From Plantago major (taxonomy: Eukaryota; Streptophyta; Magnoliopsida; Lamiales; Plantaginaceae), in the NCBI GenBank assembly GCA_026545765.1, contig CM048839.1:49150677-49214676 (forward strand): 64,000 bases of DNA, given 5' to 3'. The position numbers and the translations under genes are program-made. The notes beneath the pieces were generated by a model. It did not search any database and was not told the origin of the DNA. It saw only the letters and a program-made list of their open reading frames with translations. Of this stretch, positions 58,323-64,000 are shown in pieces. How positions within the stretch are numbered: position 1 is the stretch's first letter; every line of letters begins with the position of its first letter.

Positions 58323-59390
58323 ATGGCACCCAAGAAGATGACCACCAAGAACCCTAAGGCCGCATCATCTACTCCTGCTGAAAAGCAAGGAGGAAAGGAA
58401 CTTAAGGTGTTGAATAAACGCCTTCTGGGAAAGTTCACCCCATTGGACTGGAACCCTAACCACAAAATGAATTGGGGAGCTTTTCTGGTGAAGAGGTATG
58501 TACTAGCAGTTATACCTTCAAGACCAGAAAGGAAACTGATATTGGGGATGCTGAAGAATTCCCATATCTACAAGTTTCTATCTGCTGCACCCAGTGGACT
58601 ATCCACACTGGATGTACTGGAGTTCTACAACAACTCCAAAATCTTCACAAAGGTTGTGAATGATGAAGAAGAGAAATACATGCAGACTGAAGTCCAAGGA
58701 CAAGAAATTGTTCTAGACTGCAAGACTTTCTGCAAGATATTCCGATTGAAAAATTGAGGAACAATTGAACACATCAACATCAAGGATGCTTCCATGATTC
58801 AAGGCGTCAAAGAGCTATTTGAAGCAATCCAGTTAGAAAATGCAAAGGGTTGCCCAGGAGACTTTGTTCTGAAAGCCATCAGAACTAGTCATCTCCAGAA
58901 ACACTGGAGTACTTTAGCTCTTATTCTGGTCCGTTGCTTTGATGGAAACAAAGGTGGAGTAGACCAGATAAGCATGGAGAGATGGATGATGATGCATCTT
59001 CTGAACAAGAAGCATGAAGGGCAGGAAACCCACTTCAATTGGGGGAAGTACGCCTTCAACAAATTTCTTGGACATATTGAGGAATTTGAGCCCAAAATCA
59101 TCAATGGCCTTGCTGAGCCAAAGGCCAATATGCACTTTGGTCTCAGAATCTGTTACATTCTGGAAACAATGGGGATCACTCTCAGAGAGAAACAAGAAAT
59201 CCCAGTCACCAACTCCCTTTTCAGACACGCCTTTGAAGAAAAGGAGAAACTTGCTGCTGAGAACGCACTCAGAAAGGCAGAAGAAGAAGAAACTGCACAG
59301 CAAGGTGAGGAGGTCTCTGAGCAAGCTCAAGCTAAACCTCCAGTTGCCAAGAGAAAGAGAACTCATGCAAAAGAGCCTCCAAATTCCTAA
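58323..59390 (+). pseudogene. Envelope-position ORF of the Sirevirus (Transposase_32/PF20167-like)
   Basis: The ATG at 58323 opens PKKMTTKNPKAASS and continues GKFTPLDWNPNHKMNWGAFL, STLDVLEFYNNSKIF and EIVLDCKTFCKIFRL. One in-frame TGA at 58755-58757 interrupts it; the same frame goes on to 59390 (FVLKAIRTSHLQKHWSTLAL, FNKFLGHIEEFEPKIINGLA, ending in a basic KRKRTHAK). The pattern of VLEFYNN followed by V-G-E-V-----F---F-L matches the putative plant transposon protein domain found in Sirevirus and Gypsy third ORFs. No signal peptide or membrane segment is visible, so calling it an envelope is not justified. Function unknown. Confidence 0.7.
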
Positions 59391-59499
59391 GCATACAAGA
59401 GGCACAACCTTCTGGAGACAAGGTCTCAGAAGATGTTGGACGCTCAGAAAGGCAACTTCAGAATGCCCCAAGAATCTGAACTGATCGCTCCGAACTCTC

Positions 59500-60770
59500 G
59501 GAGATGATAAAATATCATAGATGGGTGCGCACCAACAGAATAGTGATTCTGAGGATGATGAAGTACTTGCAAAAGTACTCAAAAGATTCAAGTATGAGAC
59601 CCATGGAGGAGCATCAAGCTCAGCTCTTCAGAGAGACAAGAGCCCCTCCTTGATGGGAAGAAGAAGGCCTGGGTGAGGAAGATAGAATGCTGGAAGATCC
59701 TGACATTGCTTCCACATTCACAATGCCAGCACTTAATGTTGCTGAAGAAAATCCTGTTTTAACACAGGTTCCTCAACCTTCTGAGAAAGCTCAACTCTCA
59801 TAAAGGGATCAAACTGAGATGGAGAATCAGAATGATACTGCAGAGGAGAACAACAATGAGCACAGAGAGACTGTGGAATCACCACAAGTCCAAGAGATCA
59901 ATGATCAGCCTGACTCTATTCAGGTAACAAAGATGGTTTGTATGTAACTTGTGAACATATGTATATGTTAACCAGTTATTCATAAGCTTTGTTTGCTAAC
60001 AGGCCAATTTAGAGGCAATCTTTCAGGGGGAAGAAAACTTGTCCACCCCTTTGAATCAAGAAGAGGTTCCTCCAACCTAAGAACATCAAGAAGAGCCTGT
60101 CCCACATGTAGTAAAGTTATCTCTGAACAAGAAATAACTAACTAAAAATGCTCTTATCTTATGTTCTAATATTCTTAATGTCTCTTCTTAGGCTCCAACT
60201 GAGGAAGTAGTGGTAGCGGAACTAACACCCCAAAACCAAGAGATTCCAGAGGCTGAAAAGCTCTCTGAGGAAGCATTTACTGAGCCTTCTGCTGAGAAGG
60301 TAAGTAATCAGTAATAGTCTCCTTCAAGAATGCTCGAGAAAACCCACTACTAAACCTTTTATGTTTGTTCTTACAGACTCAGTCAGAAGAACAATTGGAT
60401 GGAGAAACAGTTGTGTTATCTCCTCCAAAGGAAACTAAAAGCTATTTGAACAAGCAAGATTCTGCGAAAAGGTGCCAGAAACCCCCAAGGTTTCTGAGGA
60501 ACATGCTACTGAGCTTCCTCACTTGGAAGTTCAAGCAGAAAGAAAGGTTGATGAGGATCAGACTTCTCCTCACAACAAGGTATCTGTGGTCTCTGAGACC
60601 AAACAAGCAGAAGTCCAAGCAGATGAGCCTAGTGTTTCTACACAGGTATGCTTAGAAAGCTTACTTTTGCACACAGATACTAACACAAGTGGTTTGAACA
60701 AAACTAACTTGATCCCTTTCTTTCAGGCTCAAAGTCCAGTGCCAGTTGATTTACTCAAGGCTTTCTAGAA
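59500..60770 (+). pseudogene. Post-pol exons with short introns (Glu/Pro-rich)
   Basis: Exon-like segments rich in Glu, Pro, Gln and Ser (for example APTEEVVVAELTPQNQEIPE) are separated by GT..AG stretches of nearly equal length: 59924-60002 (79 nt), about 60111-60191 (81), 60300-60376 (77) and 60646-60726 (81). Each begins GTAA/GTAT and ends with a T-rich tract and AG. The two exons 60003-60110 and 60192-60299 are both 108 nt. A TAA lies in the first (near 60079), and further breaks follow. It continues the envelope-position ORF region; the family is unknown. Confidence 0.55.
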
Positions 60771-60799
60771 GCACACTTTAAACAAACATCTCAAGTGCT

Positions 60800-61362
60800 T
60801 CAGACAATGGCAGAAACTCAGAAAGGCTGACCTTTCTGAATTAGCCAGAGTAATCGACGTCCCAGAAAAGAGAGAAATCGCCTTCAATCTAGAAGATTAT
60901 ATCCATGCATTGTTTCCAATAGAGTCCTACTCATTTGCCACTCTGATGCCTGAAGACTTCATTCATGAAGTAGCACAAAGACTTATAGCAGATTTCAAGT
61001 CTGCGGATGCTCAAACCCAAGAGCAGATGGTTACCCATCCTGCCTTGCCCAACAAGCTCACTACTTATCCTGCTGAACAAGAAGAAGTTAATGGGAGGAT
61101 GATTACATTCCCAAATGTGATCAACCTGGTTTCAGAAGATGACGAGGAGATGGACGAAAATGATTATCAAGAACCTCCCTCTGAGCATCCAAACCAAGAA
61201 GCAAAGAACAAGAGTGATGATGATGATGATCAGAATGATGATCCCCAACCTGGACAAGGCGGGATTCAGAAAGCTAGCAAAGGAAGTGGAGAAAAGGCTA
61301 CTCCTTCAAATGCTCAGAAAGCCCCATCACCATCACCTCCCAAGTCTCATCAAGATATCTAA
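60800..61362 (+). pseudogene. Third-ORF region, acidic segment
   Basis: The frame from about 60800 (LSELARVIDVPEKREIAFNL, then FATLMPEDFIHEVAQRLIAD) leads to a strongly acidic tract (VSEDDEEMDENDYQ and KNKSDDDDDQNDDP). It ends with a stop at 61360-61362. The sequence is related to the post-pol protein of Sireviruses by position only; no catalytic motif. Confidence 0.5.
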
Positions 61363-62289
61363 CAGGCTGAGCACAATGATGCCATAGAAGAAATTTCAAC
61401 CGCTGAGTTCAGGATTGAACAACTCAGAAAGGTGTTGGAAGAAGAAAAGAGAATCAGCATTGAGTGTCAAGCTCTTGTTGATGAAAAGGAGGCCAAACTC
61501 AAAAAGCTCAAAGAAGCTAATGCCAAGGAATTGGCACTCCTAGATGAGCAAAGAAATCTGAAGAATGCCATTGTTGTCACAGCTGCTGAGATAGATGCCA
61601 TGGATGACAATGATGATGAAGAACATGATGCTGAGGCTGCATCAGAAAGACCTTCTACATTCTCTCAGAAGGCCAGCATACTCCAAGGCAAACAAAAGAT
61701 GTTAGCCAGCTTGCAAACAATCCCAGAGAAGGATTATGAGAGTGATGCTGAAGAAGACCGCAACTTGATTACTGCAGAAGAAGATGAGAGACTTATCACT
61801 CGGAAAAAAGAGCCCTACTTGCTCCTCATATCTTCTCTTGCACTGTAGTTCAAGAAGTGAAGAGCACTGCAAGGAATAGTATCTTTTGGAACTCGGAGAG
61901 ACACTAGTTGCCCAATCTGAAGTGCTAAAATCCATCCCGAAGAGATGAAGCCATTGGTCATTGCTTTACTCAATAGAGCAACCAGCATAGCTCTCTCTCA
62001 GAAAGACCTAGGGTTGGTCAGGGATGAGGATTGTAACAATGCTAATGCAGCATTGAATGAAGCCAACCATGCTGTCCTGCAAGCCAACACCATCCTAAGG
62101 CCGCTTGAAGAGCTCAACATAAAGGAGCAGGCGGTTAAAGGTAACAAAGAACTGAAGAAGGAACTTCAAGAATTAGTCAGGGTGCACAACAATCTCCAGA
62201 AAAACTTTGAATCACTCTCTGAATCTTATGCTATCATGAGTCAGTCATTCATGACTAAGGGGGAAGAGATGCCTCAAAAAGGCAGATGA
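61363..62289 (+). pseudogene. Third-ORF region, coiled-coil segment
   Basis: Frames 61432-61848 and 61945-62289 encode heptad-like charged sequence (EKEAKLKKLKEANAKELALL; KGNKELKKELQELVRVHNNL). A long coiled coil is likely. A stop and frameshift at about 61850-61944 separate the two parts. Function unknown. Confidence 0.5.
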
Positions 62290-62403
62290 AGAAAAAGAAA
62301 ACAATCAAATCCTCCCTCCTCAAGTCAACTAGTCATCAAGGACACTAGAGATGCCCCTATTGAAGAAGTTGTTCCAGGTCAACCAGCCATAAGGCTGAGG
62401 AGT

Positions 62404-63318
62404 ATGATAACTAGGGGAGCCAAGTCCCTTAGAATCTCAGAAGAGAAGAAGACTTCTGAAGAAGAAGAAAAGGAAGAAGGAGAAGTAAGAGGTCAAGAAA
62501 GCTGCAAGTCTCCAACTTTGAACTTCAATGATGATGAGGATGATTCTGACACAGATGAACATCCACTTCACAAGAAAAGGAGACAAGCAACTACTTCACA
62601 ACCTCCTCTGGCAGCAAGGCCTTTGGCAGCCAAAACTCCTTCTGGAAATACCAAGTCATTACAAGGAACATCCACCAGCACAGCCCCAAGGCAGGAAGAA
62701 AGGGTTAGAGGATCTCCTGACAGAAGGCTACCTAACAGAAAAGCAAGAAGGGATTCCCAGTTTAGCAGAGTAAACAGAGAAACTCATCAAGAAAGGCCAA
62801 CTGATGCCCACATTGAGTATGTGAAGACCAGTAATGAAGAGTCTTCATATAGGTGCATTCTGAACAAGAGAGGGTATTGGATTCTGGAACTACAACATCT
62901 ACTTGTCAATGATAAGTTTTCAACTCCCATCCTCATCCAGATCCTGAAATGGAGAGAAGGCAAGCCAAAATTGCTAAAACCTGAGCACCTTCATGCCTGG
63001 CTAAACTTTGAAGTAGAAAAGATGAATGGAGCCAGAAAGATGGATCTTTCTTTTGCCTGTCCTTACCCAAAGTCTGATGATGTACACAAGGTAAGAAAAC
63101 TGGATAGTAGTTACAGCAGGAAGAACAAACTAGGTGTTTCAACCTATGAGTCATTCTATATGACATTGGATGAATACCTAGATGATATACACTATCTGGA
63201 AGAAATATACAAGTGTTTCAACCTATCTCAGCTGCAAGTAGACCATGCAGGTGCAGGAAAGTATACAGGTCAAACATTTTCTGCGGAAGAATCACAAGCT
63301 TGGCAAGAGTTACCATGA
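62404..63318 (+). pseudogene. Third-ORF region, C-terminal domain
   Basis: A 304-codon frame starts with an acidic/basic linker (EEKKTSEEEEKEEGEV, HPLHKKRRQAT), followed by a more ordered part: YRCILNKRGYWILELQHLLV, FSTPILIQILKWREGKPKLL, EHLHAWLNFEVEKMNG and YESFYMTLDEYLDDIHYLEE. The KKRRQ and RRLPNRKARR clusters could be nuclear signals. I recognise no known domain. A frameshift near 63310 leads to another frame that ends by 63476. Confidence 0.5.
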
Positions 63319-63479
63319 AATATGTGACTTATCCAGAAAGACAGAGCTCTCTGTCAGAAGGATTCTTTATGACTATGTCCAAGAATGCAGAAAAGTGGAT
63401 GATTATGTCAACTGGTCCAGAAAGGATGCTGAAGAACTTGAGGTATCTGAACCCAAGTTGCATTTCTGAAGACTAGTAA

Positions 63480-63822
63480 CATTAGAATACTCTCTTGGAG
63501 CTTGGATTCTCCTTTGTTCTAATTTACTTAGTATGTTTTGTTACTTTTTGTAATCTTGCTAATTGTTTCTGAATTTCTCTATTTTTAAGAGTTGCATCTT
63601 ATTATGTAAACTGTACCTATCTGAAGATCATACTATCAGATACATTCTAATAGATGACAACTTATCAACAAAGATCACTTCTTGTGATTTGGTTGATGTT
63701 TACTTTCTGCACTTAATTCAACTAAAATTGAATATCATTTGAAATGATTAAGTGGTGGATTGTTTTCTCTTCCAGGATTCAAATTTGTAATAGGACTTAA
63801 AAGATAGTCATGGATGACTGAT
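63480..63822 (+). other. 3' untranslated region of the Sirevirus
   Basis: A/T-rich, no ORF. It lies between the last ORF and the purine tract. Confidence 0.6.
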
Positions 63823-63838
63823 CAAAAAGGGGAAAATT
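63823..63838 (+). promoter_or_regulatory. Polypurine tract of the Sirevirus-like element
   Basis: AAAAAGGGGAAAATT directly before the 3' LTR primes plus-strand synthesis. It resembles the AAGGGGGAGA-type tract of the lineage, slightly changed. Confidence 0.82.
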
Positions 63839-64000
63839 TGTTAGGAATATCTGTTAGTATTTTGATCACTCATCACATGTTCTTATCTTAGCCAGAAAGG
63901 TGATTAAGTACTCTTGGTTCACTTGAACATTGTAAAAGAGGAAATCACTGAGTATGATTAGTCTAGTAAATCTTGTATTAGGATTATAGGTCTCTGAGTG
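63839..64000 (+). repeat. 3' LTR of the Sirevirus-like element (cut by window end)
   Basis: TGTTAGGAATATCTGTTAGT onward is identical, over the 162 visible bases, to 49996-50157 by eye. The rest lies beyond the window. The identity indicates a recent insertion. Confidence 0.95.

Larger units (their letters stand above)
49996..64000 (+). mobile_element. Sirevirus-like Ty1-copia retrotransposon with extra 3' ORFs (truncated by window)
   Basis: The element has a 5' LTR (49996-51415), initiator-Met tRNA primer site, gag, protease, integrase, RT, RNase H, a long post-RNase-H region (57391-63838) with an envelope-position ORF, a purine tract and the beginning of the 3' LTR at 63839. The copia gene order, long LTR and extra downstream ORF are typical of the Sirevirus (SIRE/Maximus) lineage. 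It inserted into the CACTA transposase. Several stops and frameshifts make it non-autonomous. The visible length is 14.0 kb, longer than most Sireviruses, because of the post-pol region. Confidence 0.9.

Noticed and set aside
1..64000. CRISPR arrays, tRNA or rRNA genes, bacterial operons
   Set aside because: None was seen. The direct repeats present are transposon units or minisatellites without CRISPR-like spacing, and gene structure is eukaryotic.

Overview
The window is nuclear DNA of a flowering plant, probably a eudicot. Genes are broken by GT..AG introns. The repeats are plant families: Ty1-copia retrotransposons primed by initiator-Met tRNA, CACTA, Stowaway-type MITEs and Helitrons. 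I cannot name the species. No bacterial operons, tRNA or rRNA genes or CRISPR arrays were seen. About two thirds of the sequence is transposable-element DNA, much of it nested.

Layout. 1-1089: AT-rich flank. 1090-6310: a decayed autonomous Helitron on the minus strand, with a clear 3' terminus (hairpin plus CTAGT) and several partial copies of its helicase core. 7320-8290: a non-autonomous inverted-repeat element carrying a cluster of GAGCTTCCATGGAAGCTC palindromes. 9651-10157: a small GRF-like zinc-finger gene (+). 10758-12861: a multi-exon B3 DNA-binding gene (-) whose second B3 exon has an in-frame stop. 13040-23499: an iterated, non-autonomous Helitron-like array ending in a textbook 3' terminus. 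It is split by a complete 6.8 kb Ty1-copia element (14776-21549, minus strand, 5-bp target duplication ATACC). 24068-29456: a 17-exon Ulp1/SENP-like (C48) protease gene (-). 31981-33953: a plant-mobile-domain (PMD) gene or pseudogene (-). 35504-36268: an F-box-associated domain fragment (+).

36490 to 49995 and beyond: a CACTA transposon. It has the TIR CACTACAAGAAAT, subterminal AGCGACGGA repeats, and a TNP2-type transposase at 48516-49995. It is interrupted at 37084 by a Helitron carrying Rep and helicase pieces. The same interval holds a decayed gene of the WRKY19-like/loricrin-like zinc-repeat family and a second copy of the palindrome element. 49996-64000: a Sirevirus-like copia element on the plus strand, sitting inside the CACTA transposase. 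It has a 1.42 kb 5' LTR, gag, protease, integrase, RT and RNase H, an envelope-position ORF, and a long downstream ORF region that appears to contain short, evenly sized introns. Its 3' LTR starts at 63839 and leaves the window.

Reading outwards gives an order of events. The copia element entered an existing Helitron array, and the Sirevirus entered an existing CACTA. The only genes that still look largely readable are the GRF-like gene, the B3 gene up to its second domain, and the Ulp1-like gene (with one suspected frameshift). I found no clear, wholly novel biological system. The most unusual features are the intron-bearing post-pol region of the Sirevirus, the element-specific dispersed motifs in both retrotransposons, and the B3 gene with an inverted copy of its own exon in an intron.
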